The notes beneath the pieces are model-generated. The model was not told the origin of the DNA. It saw only the letters and a list, made by a program, of their open reading frames with translations, and did no database searches. From positions 2,703,501 to 2,767,500 of the forward strand of contig WPIO01000054.1 of the NCBI GenBank assembly GCA_009760855.2: a stretch of DNA of 64,000 nucleotides, read 5' to 3'. This DNA comes from Cristatella mucedo. Taxonomy: Eukaryota > Bryozoa > Phylactolaemata > Cristatellidae. Position numbers and translations under genes: made by a program. Positions 1 through 13,937 of this stretch are shown here, one piece after another; position 1 is the stretch's first letter; each line of letters opens with the position of its first letter.

Positions 1-1425
1 ATTTTACCAATGAGCAACGGAAATGTAGCGTGCTGATAGAGAGTGAACCGTCTCAACGATTTGTTACATGCTATTTTCTAAAATTTACACTCTAGCTCCT
101 GTCAATGTAAACACAAATTACTGTGGTGACGTCTATTTTTATTAAGATGACAAGCATCGATTCATGCGTGATTTGATAATTTCAAGCATGCCAACATTTC
201 AAATTCTTCTTGTCAAAATTTGTCCGTTTTGATTACATTCGCTCAGGAATTGTGGGACACTTCTATTCAGATATTGGCGATTAAACTTTCTTAATAATCG
301 TAGACGATGACAGATAATATGGCGAATTTCTTCAATCTAAAAGCGATATCAAAAGCGTGGGAAATATCGGGCTGTCATCATTTCATCCGAGCAGGTCTTG
401 ATATTGGTCATTTTCCCTAGTGAATGATACGGGTGAAGGACGATCTGAATATCAATTTTGATATGCTGGTGGGTGATGGTCAAGACCTTCTTAAAATTGG
501 AGGAAATGCGGTGCTCAATTTACGACAAATCATATGGAAAAAGCAGTCCTGGATTGCAAGCATGTGTCACTGGAGATGGTTTAATGTGATTCAGCAATGA
601 GCTCTAGGATCTGGGATCAACGGAACCAAAGCGCAGGGAGTATACCGTAGGTGATAAAGCCACAAGTGTTGCTGCCACATTTGCACACTAAGAGCCACAT
701 TGGTTTCGAGCAGGCAACATGCAAAGCTCTTGCTTAGCATTCAATCTACGGGGAGTCCCACAATGACATAATTACAAGTGTGCAGGTAAGCTGATATTTG
801 CGAGTAGTTATGTCTGGCTTGCATTGCAGTCAAGCTATAATTCTACTGCCTATTCAAACACTTCTTTTCACCGGAAGCAATTGCTGGATAGTTTTTATGT
901 AACTGTGTAACTTTACTGGTGGCCATACTTTTTTTTCGAAATATTCACTTCTATTGTTTTGTCTGCTATCGGATTGTCCTTATTTTCAATTAGCATCAGT
1001 CGAATAAATATAAAGTCTAGCCTTTGTAAACTGTAGCTCCAGTGCAGCACTGTGTGCAGTGCAGGAGCTTATATCTCTGTATGAACGCCTATCGATGACT
1101 CCTTGAATTCATTTAGGTTAAGTGCTTGTTACACGGAAGATTTGTTATGACACTTGAATTATAAATTCCTTTCGGAGTTGAAACCGCTTGAAATGCATTA
1201 GGAGCTTAGCTATTGAGAACAATTTCTCATGCTTAAACTATATTCTTCCCTGATTAGAAGACTTGACCATGCTAGCTCTGTGAGCTCTGTCGCTAAGAAT
1301 ATCGGGTCATGTGTGGCACTGTGAACAGTAATTATAGGACCGTCTGCTCACATTTATATCAGTAAAAACAGATATAAATATCCAACAGCTTGGTCTTGAC
1401 TTCGAAACATCTTTATTCTTACAAA
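1..1425. other. unassigned noncoding sequence
   Basis: No open frame of useful length, no repeat family and no RNA gene was recognised here. The sequence is moderately AT-rich and has the base composition of the flanking repeat-derived DNA. It may be old transposon or repeat sequence too diverged to place by eye. Confidence 0.4.
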
Positions 1426-1429
1426 ATCT

Positions 1430-1870
1430 TTGCAGTCAATCAGCCGCGGAAGTTAATTGTGATGTAAGTAATTAGCACTGCCGCCAGTCGTCCACGAGTC
1501 TGACTCAAGTACAGCTGTACTCCTTATGGCATCCGGCCAGAGCCTTGACATTAATCGCACATCTAGATAAAATTAGCTGTTTCCGTTTCTTTGCAGAGAA
1601 ATTCTGTCAGGCTATAGGCGTATTCGCTAATTTGCATGAATCAGTAAGCAGCGTAATCCCCTATTAAGTAGTTATAAAAACAAAAGCAAGGAAATCTGAT
1701 TTTTTTTAATAGAATACGAGCTAGTTCTCACTTTTACGACGGTGGTAAATCGTAATGCAAAACCATTAGGGCAGTTGTATATAGCACCAGTCCCGGAAAG
1801 CACTAACGGGACTGAATGATCACGATTGGGGAGATAACAAATAAAAATGAGTAAACACTGCATATCAATC
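1430..1870 (+). repeat. U repeat, degenerate 5' part (copy 1)
   Basis: This is a worn copy of the 5' half of the long U repeat found many times in the window. The stretch around 1450-1510 (a GGAAGTTAATTGTGATGTAA-like string, then a gccgccagtcgtcc block, then actcaagta) matches 3770-3835, 8225-8290 and 11030-11100 in order. The segment with ctcacttttacgac near 1727 matches the 'ctcacttttacgg' anchor of copies at 4050, 8510, 11318 and 47158. No coding frame is kept. Boundaries are approximate. Confidence 0.55.
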
Positions 1871-2149
1871 TATCCGTCCACAATTCCAGAACGGATAAGG
1901 CTTTTATTTAAGTCAATAAAAAATATTCAAGCATAATTTACAAAGGAGTCCTACAATAGTTTTCTGATACCGCATTATATATTTATTCTTAATTCTCATT
2001 TCTTAATAATATTTTAAATCAAAAATAAAATTTATATACCTTATCCTAATCAAATGCCATAATATTAAAAATAAAATGTTATTTGCTCTCTAAAACCTGA
2101 GAAATTTTGTAAATTGATACTTTTGACTTTTCCATCTCAAAAGGTTGCC
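1871..2149. other. AT-rich spacer
   Basis: Very AT-rich DNA with several AATAAA-like strings and no frame or repeat family that I recognise. It separates the degenerate U copy from the tandem repeat that follows. Confidence 0.4.
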
Positions 2150-2545
2150 GACCCCTGTTATAGGGTATAGAATTATAGGGTTTTGAATGTTATGGTTTTG
2201 AAAAAAATAGGGCCTGGTATTACAGCGTGTGGATTCATGAGTATAGACTAATAAGGTTTATAATTATAGGGTACAGAATTATAGGGTATAACACTACACG
2301 GTATAGAAATATAGCGTAAAGAAATTCAGATTTAGAATTAAAGCACTCTGAGTTATGGGGTCTTCAAATATACGATTTGGGAAGATAGTGTGTAAAATTA
2401 TAGCTTCTGGATTATTGGTTGTTGAACTGCAGGGTATACAAGTATGTGCTCTGGAATTATAGCGTTTAGAATTACAGGGCTCGGAATCGCAGTTCACGGA
2501 TTATTATGGTTGAGAGTTTGGGGCTTTTGGTATAGACTTTAAGAG
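2150..2545. repeat. degenerate short-period tandem repeat
   Basis: A run of imperfect copies of a 10-14 base motif close to gaattatagggta, with variants such as ggttttgaa, ggtatagaat and ggtatacaa. The period drifts, which suggests an old minisatellite. It ends near 2545, just before the palindromic gggcatatgccc at 2576-2587 and the next U copy. The ORF on the minus strand here follows from the repeat and is not a gene. Confidence 0.7.
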
Positions 2546-2619
2546 GTGCAAAGGTTAAGGGAGTGAACTTTTAGGGCATATGCCCTGTGCCCTAGAAGTT
2601 CACACCCTTAGCCTTAAAC

Positions 2620-3525
2620 TCTAGACATACCTCAATACCACTCCAGCTGAGATTGACGGTTCCTACCTTCACCCAAAGCTCAAGAAGAGAGGACGCAACT
2701 TCCGAATCCGTAACTTAAACTTGTACCTGAATTAAATCCGCTTTGAATTTTCCACGTACAAATGCCAGACTGTGTACGATGCTTAAGAGTTGCATGTGAA
2801 TCACTCACCGTAATGCTAGTGAGCTCGACAGGTGCAAACTACCCAGTGGCACAAAAATCGCAAATAAAGGTTTGCCAAAGCGTGAATAAGCCTCTCATGA
2901 GCGGAGATGCATCTTTTTAGTCGACGGTTTGTCCAAAGTGTGAATTTGAATTGCAGTTTCAAGGCTTATTTGCTCAGAAAATGAGTTGCATTGGTACTGA
3001 TTGAATGGAAAACTTAAGCCATTAAGATAATCAATTAGCACAGGCAATTACATCAAAGTCTGCGTTTGCTTTAATCGATGATTGAGCACTTTGAAAGCTA
3101 AACTTGTAATGACGTTCGTTATCGTAGGCATATGCTTTCCTAATTCCATACTCCTAAAGACGTCAATACCAGGCCCTGCGATGCTATTTTTCTTGAGTTG
3201 CACGAGTTGTAGGAGCACTCTAAAAGTTCTAAAAAAATTAACATTCCTAGCACCTTCACAGTCATCGTGGTTTTTTTCAATTTTTGGTTTACTTGGTTTT
3301 TTGTTTTCTTGGTGGCTTGTTGTGTTTTTTGTTCTTGGTTTTGTGTGGTTTTTTCGTGATTGCAGTTGGAAATGCATTGCTTCTTTATTGTAGACGCGAA
3401 GTCTTTCAAATGACCTCTCTACTGATTCGGATATGATCTCGCTATTTTCATTTTAGTCATGCAAAGTGGCCATTAAACTTTGTAGCACTGATATATTTAC
3501 TTGACCAATCCACAGAAGAAATCCT
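2620..3525 (+). repeat. U repeat, 3' part (copy 2)
   Basis: Starts at the shared anchor ctagacatacctc (also at 4535, 8996 and, diverged, 11813) and runs colinearly with 4540-5450 and 9000-9800. Shared landmarks are ccactccagctgagattgac, gaataagcctctc, gcttatttgctcagaaaatg and ctgattcggatatgatctcg. A T/G-rich expansion at 3270-3357 is specific to this copy and its neighbour. Short frames on both strands carry stops at sites shared between copies, so I treat it as noncoding. Confidence 0.75.
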
Positions 3526-5900
3526 TTTAGTCACCGTTACTACCGTATTATCCAATATATTTAAACAAATGAGAGAAAATAGATAGGACTGTTTGTCTCA
3601 AATACCGTATTTGTATTACAGAAATGTTCACAAACTTAAGCATATAGGAGAATAGACCGCGTGAGGCTGAATCAATCATCAGCCACGGTATTAAATGGAT
3701 TGAATAACCAACTTATAAACAGCATATTGTGATCTGAAATTATTTCTTGATATTAACCAGCTGCTGAAGTTGGTTGTGATATTAATGCTTAGCAATGTCG
3801 CCAGGTCGTCAATGGCCCTGAATCAAGTATCGCTTCTACCATAAATGTATCAGAACGAGCCCAAATAATTCTCGAGCAACGGGGAAATTATTAGATCTTT
3901 GACCGTCTCCAACCAGATATCCTGTTGGGCAACAGAAGAATTCATAATAAGGTGAAACTCAACGTATAAGGTACTTTCATGCAGCTTATTTTTAAAGTAA
4001 AAAAAATAGGAAAAGCTAAAGTTTTCTGGCCCATTCCAAGACTCAGATATCACTTTTACGGCGATTATTACGATGACGCAGACACAGCAGACCCAACGTA
4101 AAACCCTCTAGCCATGTAATGCACTGTGGTACAGGAATGATGATGAATCGCCAGTAAAAAGAACAGACTAGAGAAAAGTCTGCAAGTTGTTTTAAATATT
4201 TCGACGAAATGCGAACCTAGAGCTGCCTACTCTTTGCTTTCAAACGTTAAAAAATTTCGGAGTAAATTTTTCAGATACCGCATTGTATGACAACTCTAAC
4301 AGATTGCCTCGTCATATTTAATTGTATCATTCAAAAAATCTGCACATAATTTCCCGAGATAAACTAATCTTGCTACTTGCACTCTTGCTGGGTGTTTAAA
4401 CGACGGCACCAATTAATAGGCGATTTCCTGGCTCTTTAGACCGCCTCAGTCATATCATCCACGTGTGCGAGACGTAGCTTTGCGTGTGTAACACCTACCT
4501 CCAGCCGGATTAACTTGTAAACGGCTAAGGAGGCTAGACATACCTAGACTGAAATCCAGCTGAGATTGACGATTCAGACCTTCAATCCCAGCTCATGAAG
4601 AGAAGACGCGAATTACGAATCCGTAACTTAAACCTGCACCTGTATTAAAGCCGCTTTGAATTTGCCATCTACAGATTTCGGACTATATATGATGCTGAAG
4701 CGTTGCGTTTGAATCACTCACCATAATGCTTGTGAGCTCGACAGGTGCACACTACACATTCGCACAGAAGTCGGAAACAAAGGTTTACCGATGCGTGAAT
4801 AAGCCTCTCTTGAGCATAGATGCATCATTTTATTCGACGGTTTGTCCAAGGTGTGGATTGAAATGGCAGCTTCGAGACTTATTTGCTCAGAAAATGAGTT
4901 GCGATGGTACTGATTGAACGGAAAACTAAAGCCATTAAGATAATCAATAAGTGCAGGCAATTACAGCAAAGTCAGCGTGTGCTTAAATCGATGATTAAGC
5001 GCTTTGAAAGCTAAAGTTGCACTCACGTTTGTTATCGTAGGAGTTTGCTTTTCTAATTTCATGTTCCTAAAGACGTCAATCCCTGGCCTTACGAAGCTAT
5101 TTTTCTCGAGTTGCACGAGTTGTAGTGACGCTCTATGAGTTCCACAAAAAATTAACATTCCTAGCATTTTCACAGTCATCGTGGTTTTTCGGCTTTTGGT
5201 TCACATGGTTTTTTGCTTTTTTGGTTGGTTTTTGTGATTTTTATTTTTGGTTTTTAGTGGTTTTATCGTGATTGCAGTTCGAAATGCAATACATCTTAGT
5301 CGCAGAAGCGAAGTCTTTCGAATGGCCTCTCTACTGATTCAGAAATGATCTCGCTGTGTTCATTCTAGTCATAAAAGTGGTTATTAAATTGTGTTGCATT
5401 AATATTTTTATTTGATGAATTCACAGAGAAAATCTCAACGCATTTGCTGTAATAGCTACGAAACCCAAATATGCATCGTTATGTATCTAATAGAAACGCG
5501 ACTGCTTAGCTGAGCTGTCGAATAAGTCGTTTCCACCTCGAACTTTCAGGTCATAGCAGTACGGTAAAGTAGGAGTTCCACCCTTAGGCTTATGGATCGT
5601 TTCCGAAGCACTTACTCCACAGATCCTACATTGTAGAACCCCTATCCAAAATGTTCACTCCTCAGCGACATCTACCCTGCTGCAGGCGAATATAGCGTAT
5701 CCTGCTGATGCATCGCCCCGAGGAGCGACACACTAAATCCACAGTTCTCACAACCTGCTACTGCTACCTACTGACCTCGCCATGCAGCTTTCTATGTGTC
5801 GTCTGACGTTAAGTATCATTGCTAAAGAATGCATAGCGAAAGGCACTCAAGCTTCAAGTTGGCTGTAGAAAACTCTCCTGCGTCACACAATCGTAGCAAT
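3526..5900 (+). repeat. U repeat, near full length (copy 3)
   Basis: A largely complete U unit. The 5' anchor is ttttagtcaccgttactacc (3527); then the gctgaagttggttgtgat block (3763), the ctcacttttacgg segment (near 4050), the ggcgatttcctggctcttta block (4420-4439), the ctagacatacct anchor and the 3' part shared with copy 2. It extends through a cacttactccacag/ttgtagaac block (5610-5640) that recurs at 42800, 52350, 53790 and 58120. No long frame is conserved across copies. Function unknown. Confidence 0.75.
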
Positions 5901-6620
5901 CGTTGCAACGTGGCATTTAAGGCGGTGACACGTGACACTGCCTCACCCTTAGCGGTGTTAAGCACTCAGGATTCAGGCACTCGCCGATGAGGCACAACAT
6001 CGCTGGCTGAGCAGCTCGAGTGAAGCAGTGGTCACAATTGAAGCGACTCTTGCTCCCGTTCTTGTTCCTGTAAGCGGAGCTCTTTTTTTGTGTAAAGATG
6101 GAGGTAGAATAATTTGCATTGCACTTTAACACCGTAACCACTCCGTGAACACACATTTCAAGTTCTGTGAAAACAAATGGTTTTAAAATTTTACCTCGTG
6201 TAATTTGCATGTCAGTTAATAGTCAGTTAATAACTTCTATTAATAATATTAATAGAAGTTATAAATATAAAAAGCTGTATGCAAAGATCATACTCAAATT
6301 ATAATAAAGCAATCGATTAGTGCTACGAAAATGTAACCTTTATAATGGAAAGCATAGCAAAACAGTAAATATTAACTGATTTATCAGTCTCGTGTAAATC
6401 ATGAATTGATGGTTTAATCGCCATAAATTCCGCTGGCAGTTGGCAATAAAGAAATGCCCACAACAGCTATCGAAGTCACGACAGTGGTCGTGAACCGCAA
6501 GAGAGCACCTTACCTCCTGGGCACTTACGGTCTCGCAATAATACCAGCTTCTTGCACAAATGGTTGCCAAATGCAAATTTAGTAATGGATACATAGCTCT
6601 TTATACATTAAAGGTTAGGG
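5901..6620 (+). repeat. block F, U-associated flank
   Basis: Begins in the gaaaactctcctgcgtcacac region (from 5868) and continues through a taaatataaa(a/g)agc segment and the 'gcaaagatcatactcaa' segment to about 6600. The same order occurs at 43035-43620, and its later part at 13010-13140 and 60110-60460. It is part of the larger duplicated block rather than a gene. Confidence 0.65.
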
Positions 6621-6679
6621 CTAATTTGTAGTATACAATTACCTTCAACAAAATGTTTTTATCTTCCTGTAATCCAAGC

Positions 6680-7075
6680 ACCGAGGAAAATGCACAATTC
6701 AGGCTTTTACTTCTACGTAGATAACACTAAGTTGTACCTTGGCTTCGATATCTTTCGAACATCCACAACGTCAAATTCTATCAGCTCCTTTGCTGCGCGT
6801 TTTTATTACATCCGCTCATTACTGGCAGCAACAATTCCTTGGGTAAATGGTAACAAAGCTCAGCTTCAATTTTTGGGAAAACCAAGTGTGATTCTGAAAT
6901 TGGAAAACCTTAAGCTTGAAGTCGGCTCTGCCAGCACATCTCCATTTTAATCCATCCAAAATCTACGTGTCCTCTTTTACAAGGACTTTTCATTTGTCCA
7001 ACAAGCCAGCTCCACTGGCCTTTTTTTTAGCTACATAACATAGCTGAAATACAGGCTTGCTTAGGCAGAATACTA
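6680..7075 (+). pseudogene. CR1/L2-type LINE reverse-transcriptase fragment
   Basis: The frame from 6690 reads FYFYVDNTKLYL at residues 6-17. This matches the catalytic box (YADDTQLYL in related LINEs), with YADD changed to YVDN. About 45 residues on, NKAQLQFLGKPSVILKLE matches the conserved DDKTNLLVMGKPSVIQKLE stretch seen intact at 36279-36515 (minus). Downstream, the frame shifts but keeps a readable relic of the next conserved segment. Two catalytic positions are altered and the element is fragmentary, so it is dead. It lies just upstream of U copy 4. Confidence 0.8.
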
Positions 7076-7129
7076 AATCTTAGTTGGTCTGAGCTTTTAT
7101 TTTCTTACTTATCGTCTTGAGTTGTGTAA

Positions 7130-7440
7130 GTGACTTTGCCCTCTCACCGGACTGTGAAATCACTCGTAATGAGTGGGTAGGACAACCTGCAGCTATGCTT
7201 GACTTTCGTGAGCTTTGCAGTTGCATCAGTGACCCAGGTCTCAGTGACCTGCACTGGCTTCCAGTCAAAAAGCACCCCGACGTCTAGGTTCTGTCACTTC
7301 CCGTTTAATCCATAAATTTTTTGGTAGAAGCCTAGGTGCAACTTCTTCGTCCCACCGTACGAATCATCGTACCAGCCACTTTTTGGAATCTAATAATTAA
7401 CTTATAATTTACAAGAATCAAGAATCAAGGAAAGACGCGT
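7130..7440 (+). pseudogene. LINE C-terminal remnant
   Basis: The sequence at 7225-7290 reads like the conserved DLHWLPVKQRID segment of the LINE at 40490 (cctgcactggcttccagtcaaaa). The cacttttcggaatc-like string at 7377 matches the LINE's downstream part. It is interrupted by frameshifts. The same degraded block precedes the U copies at 10320 and 46130, so it was probably duplicated together with them. Confidence 0.65.
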
Positions 7441-9800
<2,360 letters not shown>

Positions 9801-9804
9801 ATTT

Positions 9805-10185
9805 GATGCATCCGGTGAAAAAATATCTACTCGCTTGCTCAAACAGAGCCTCGACTTCAAGATTCTGTCACTTACCGTCAGGTCTGTTCAGTCTTTGGTA
9901 ACAGCTTAGCTGTAACACCATCTCCACACCATGCAAAGCATCATACCCGCCACTTTTCGGAATCCAATCATGTACGTATATTGCACAAAAGTCTTGAATA
10001 TTTCGGAGACTCTGCCAGGCGCTCTTTCCCACCCAAAGCCTAGAACTCACTTTCAAAGACGTATGGGCATTATCTGACCTTTGCATTTCACTTTATAAGC
10101 AAATGTAAAGCGCCTAGAGAGAGATTACGTTCTCTGAGGGCGCTTTATCAAGTGAAATATTATTATTATTTTTATTATGACATTC
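9805..10185 (+). pseudogene. LINE 3' end with hairpin tail
   Basis: Degraded C-terminal coding sequence (tcgacttcaagattctgtcac, then a cacttttcggaatcc string, then aaagcctagaactcac) leads into a tail with aaagcgcctagagagagatt and a ttctctgagggcgcttta partner, ending in an ATT-rich run (10158-10180). The two arms can pair as a hairpin, as in all LINE tails of this window. The element is 5'-truncated and carries stops. Confidence 0.8.
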
Positions 10186-10319
10186 AGAAGAATTTAAAAC
10201 GTATTTAGCTATGACAGCATATAGTGTACGTAGGTGATTCGTTCTCGTGTAAGTATATTTGCTGATACTGACACTGCACTAATTCTAATAACCATATTGT
10301 ATCATGCGTCCTTTGCAGC

Positions 10320-10639
10320 AAGTGCAAAGAGATTGATTTCACTGAAAATGCTATTATTAGCGTACTTTTTTAATCTCTTCATTAGTCTCTGCCTGTAAAT
10401 GCCACAAGTTACAGAGACTAGGTGGCGTGACTCTAAAGATATTTTTTATAACATTTGAAGCCTACATTTTTTCGGTTAGATGTTCTCATCAATCTAGTAC
10501 AAGTAAAAGTAACAGCTGCATGCATTCCTAGTTTTACGTGATTAATCAGTTCAAGCAATGACAAGCAAATTTCCGCTAAGTATGACTCAAATATGCACAT
10601 AAAATACTTTTACAGTTGAAACATTGAAAACTATATTTT

Positions 10640-10683
<44 letters not shown>

Positions 10684-10685
10684 AT

Positions 10686-10743
<58 letters not shown>

Positions 10744-12700
10744 ACATCAACACTGTTCTGATGTTATCAGAACCCTTACAAAGATGAAATAACATGCTAT
10801 TAGTCACCTTTACTACCGTATTGTCAAATATATTTAACGAAATAGGTGAATGTAGGTAGCAATATTTGTTACAAATTCCTTATTTCTCTTTCAGAAATGT
10901 GTACAAACTTAGGCATATATGAGAATAAAACGCTTGATGCTGAATCAATCGCCAGCCATGGTATTAAAAGGATTGAATAATCAACCTGTAAACAACACCA
11001 TTTGATCGACGTTTCTTTGAAATTCACTATTTGCTGAAGTTGTTTGTGTTATTAATCCTTGGCATTTTCGCCGGCTTCTCAATGGATCCGACTCGAGTAT
11101 TGTGTCAAGAACAATTGTATCAAGGCGAGTCTGAATAATTCTCGAGCTACTAACAGATTATTAGCTCTTTGCCCTTCTGAATATGTGAATCCGGTCGGGC
11201 ATTAGTAGCGTACGTGATATTGTGTGTGAACAATCAATCAATGTGATTAAATTTTGATTAATCTAGAAATCATAAGCTAAAAAACCGTAAATTTTCTGGA
11301 AAATAACAAGAGTCGGTTCTCACTTTTACGGTTATCCTTACTGTACCACAAAACATCTGGCCCATCATAAAACACACTTGCCTTGAGTGGAGCTAAGGTG
11401 CACGAATGATGACGAATCGCGAGATGACAAGAGGAAAAGAGTAAAGTTTGTGTGTTGTTTCAAATGTGATGTCCATATGCAAGCCTATAGCTGCTTACTC
11501 TATAATTTAATATGTTTTAAAACGTTCAAGTACACTTTTTAATTGCGGTATTGTTACTTCAATTCTAACCGATGGCCTTGATGTAATTAAGGACATCGTT
11601 TAAGATTGAGCGAATAATTTCTTGCGACACACATTTGATACTACTTGCACCCTTGCTAGGTATTTTAATGACATCTCCAAAGAATATGTGATCTCCCGGC
11701 TCTTTAGATAGTCTCAGTCTTAGCAACCAGGTGTGCGCGACGTAGCTTAACTAGTGTAACAGCTATTACCCTGCCTTCTGCACAATATATTTTTAAGCGT
11801 CCCAAGATGCTTGACATATCTCGTCACAACACTAGTTGAGATATACGATTGACCAACTGATCCCCAACTGAAGAAGAGTTTATGTGACATCCGAATCCGT
11901 AACCGAAACTATTCCTTACTGAAAGAAGCTCTGGCTTTCTTGAAATCTGCAGATTTCAGACTAACTCCGACACCCGAAGCCTCGCTTCTGAATTGCACGA
12001 TATTCTGCATGTAAGCTCAACCGGTGCACACTTATCATTCATGCAAGCATCGTAATAAAACGTTTGCCGATGCGTGAATTGGCCTTGCACAAAGCAGAGG
12101 TGCAGCATTTTACGTCAGCGGTTTGGCCAATGTGTGCCTGTCTATTGCAGTTTATAGATTTCTATTCTATGAAAAGAAGTTGCGTGTCAACTACTTAATC
12201 GGAAAACGTAAGGCATTGAGATAATCAATAAGTGCATGCAAATACGGTAAAATCTGCAGTTGCATTACTCGATGGGAGAATCGAGCACAGTAATTGAGAG
12301 TAGTTGAGCTTGCTTCCTTAATTCTTACTGAAGATAGTTGATCTCCTATTGCCATACCCCAAATGACCTTAACTCATGGCCTTCATTCAGCTATGCTTTT
12401 CGCATTGTGTTTTTGGTATTGCATTGAACAAGTTCTGCGTGTCGAAAGACGGCGACGCTCCAAGTTTTCTGAATAAACTCTTCTGCCTAGGATTCCTAGC
12501 GTGTTCGTAGTCAGTTTGATTAGGTCATGATTACCTATGGAAATTCCATACATCAATTGTGACAGTTGGGCGTCTGTAAAATGACCTCTCAACAGACTCA
12601 ACAGAAAGAGACCAAGCATACTTGTACATTTGTTCATTTCATAAGCATATTATTCCTAAGAGTTTGCTGGGTGGAAATAACTTCCCTGTGTCATGTCACA
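10320..12700 (+). repeat. U repeat, near full length (copy 5)
   Basis: Includes the leader (10320-10640), a TA/CA array and the body from 10800 to about 12660. The body diverges more from copies 3 and 4 and more closely resembles the right-hand copies at 46630 and 51000-58000, for example aaagacggcgacgctccaa at 12445 against 48085 and 57708. This suggests two subfamilies of the unit. No gene is evident. Confidence 0.7.
10642..10740. repeat. (TA)n/(CA)n microsatellite
   Basis: A TA array, a short ACACAC core at 10684-10698, then a second TA array. It sits at the leader/body junction of the U repeat, the same site as the arrays at 7775 and 46460. Confidence 0.95.
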
Positions 12701-12799
12701 GTAATATGACTATTGACTGCTATATAACCCTGAAAAAATAATAAGCTCTCACATGAGTATATATACTAAATATTTTTATATTAGTCTAAGACAAAGAAA

Positions 12800-13145
12800 T
12801 AGTCTGCTTGTTTAAGCACTGTTAAATCAGCCATTTGTGTAAGCCGCCGTTACGGCACTCTCTATGGTTGGAAACAACAACCGTGGCCAAACCTCCGTCA
12901 GGGCAAAAAGTTTAACCACTGAGTCAGCACACACTTAACATCCAATGACAAATTAAATTTTAGATATTTTATCTCATGTAATTTTAATTTAATCAAATAA
13001 GGAATCAAGGTAAAAATGTAAAAGCCGGTACGCAAAGGCAATACTCAACTTGTGACGTAGCATTCAAATAATGATGGTATAGTTTAGCCATTCCATGGAA
13101 ACAAGTAACAACAAACAGTGGCAATATGCGTATTGCCACTGTTTA
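12800..13145 (-). repeat. tRNA-like SINE head remnant plus block F
   Basis: Read on the minus strand, 12929-12856 starts with a ctgactcagtggttaaac A-box-like string and carries a degraded B box near 12880. The same element lies at 59950-60030 (gtggccaaa and aaccactgagtcagcac are shared). The following 13010-13130 matches 60110-60230 (aaggcaatactcaactt, gtagcattc). The SINE head is old and lacks its tail here. Confidence 0.55.
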
Positions 13146-13299
13146 GGCTCGGTCAAATGAGCATGCTTTTGCACGGTTGGTTCAGATATGATCTCACCAG
13201 CACCACGCATGCCTCAAATCTAGGAATTTCCCGAAGCTACTTGTCGTTAAATCAGAAAAATTTCTAGCTTTTACCTTTCGGCTAACTTCCGGCTAAGGA

Positions 13300-13657
13300 A
13301 CTTGGCCAAATTCATTTGGCACTTTGGATGCGAGTCTGTCGCCTCTGCTCTCCGAGCGCTTTTCTGCCGGCTGCACGATACTCTTAACTGGAAGTGCCAG
13401 GTCGAGCAGCGCCGCTCGAGCGCAGCTGCTCGACGTGCTCGCCACTTTAGTCCAAGTCAATTTAGGGCTTTCTGTTGCAGCGAGCCTGACTGACATTGCC
13501 GCCGGCCAGCGGCTGCATATGATCGTCTTCACTCCGTGTCTAGCGCTGCCACTGCTATCAAAAAGTACACGAAGGACGCTAGCTAGCTCGCCCGCCAGTG
13601 CGTGGTATTTTGCGATTCGCTCGCCCGCCTCACCCAGCACGCGCCAATCGTGACGAT

Positions 13658-13689
<32 letters not shown>

Positions 13690-13855
13690 AGAGAGAAAGC
13701 AAACACGAGCGACGCCGCACAGCCGTTTTCTAGCCTATCGTTTTGTGGCACCCAGTTGCTTCTCCGCCACCGAGCTCGCTCGAGCGGAAGCGTGCCGGGG
13801 CGCCGGCGGCGGCATAAAAGCGTCAGCACGAACAAAGCAGCTTCAAGCCGACGAC
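13300..13855 (+). promoter_or_regulatory. GC-rich promoter region of gene A
   Basis: A GC-rich stretch upstream of the signal-peptide exon, matched block by block by 63150-63608 upstream of gene C. It holds a conserved tttctgttgcag-like string at 13469-13480, a possible acceptor of an unseen 5' exon. Further along are a GA tract (13658-13700) and a TATA-like cataaaag at 13812-13819 about 40 bases before the ATG. The overlapping short ORFs on both strands follow from high GC and the GA tract. Conservation between the two copies supports a promoter role, but they also share ancestry, so conservation alone proves little. Confidence 0.6.
13812..13819 (+). promoter_or_regulatory. TATA-like box, gene A
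   Basis: The string cataaaag lies in ggcggcataaaagcgtca, 37 bases before the start codon. The identical string sits 35 bases before the start codon of gene C. Transcription would begin close to the ATG, leaving a very short leader. Confidence 0.6.
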
Positions 13856-13937
13856 ATGCAGAGGCAGCAGCGGCTGCTTTGCGGTCGCCTTGCGCCGCTC
13901 CTGCGGCTGCTCTGCCTGCTGATTCTCGCCTCCGGAG
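13856..13937 (+). CDS. gene A exon 1: signal peptide
   Basis: ATG follows the TATA-like box at a short distance. The 27 codons give a basic start (MQRQQR), then a leucine-rich core ([11 protein letters not shown]) and a small-residue end (ASG), a typical secretion signal. The donor CGGAG|GTGAGA is strong and leaves phase 1. In the gene C copy the same exon has four codon changes (two of them silent) and an identical donor. Confidence 0.8.

Noticed and set aside
3082..3393. 103-codon hydrophobic + strand frame looking like a membrane protein
   Set aside because: The hydrophobic part is translated from a T/G-rich expansion inside a U repeat; other copies lack it.
4718..5179. Adjacent minus-strand frames (also at 9217-9426) as a conserved protein
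   Set aside because: A stop codon at 4961-4963, shared by copies 2 to 4, separates them, and no ATG, splice sites or domain support either one.
13293..13835. 180-codon minus-strand frame over the gene A promoter, and 63374-63859 over gene C
   Set aside because: High-GC and GA-repeat sequence gives long open frames in several phases on both strands; no domain, and the + strand signal exon explains the region.
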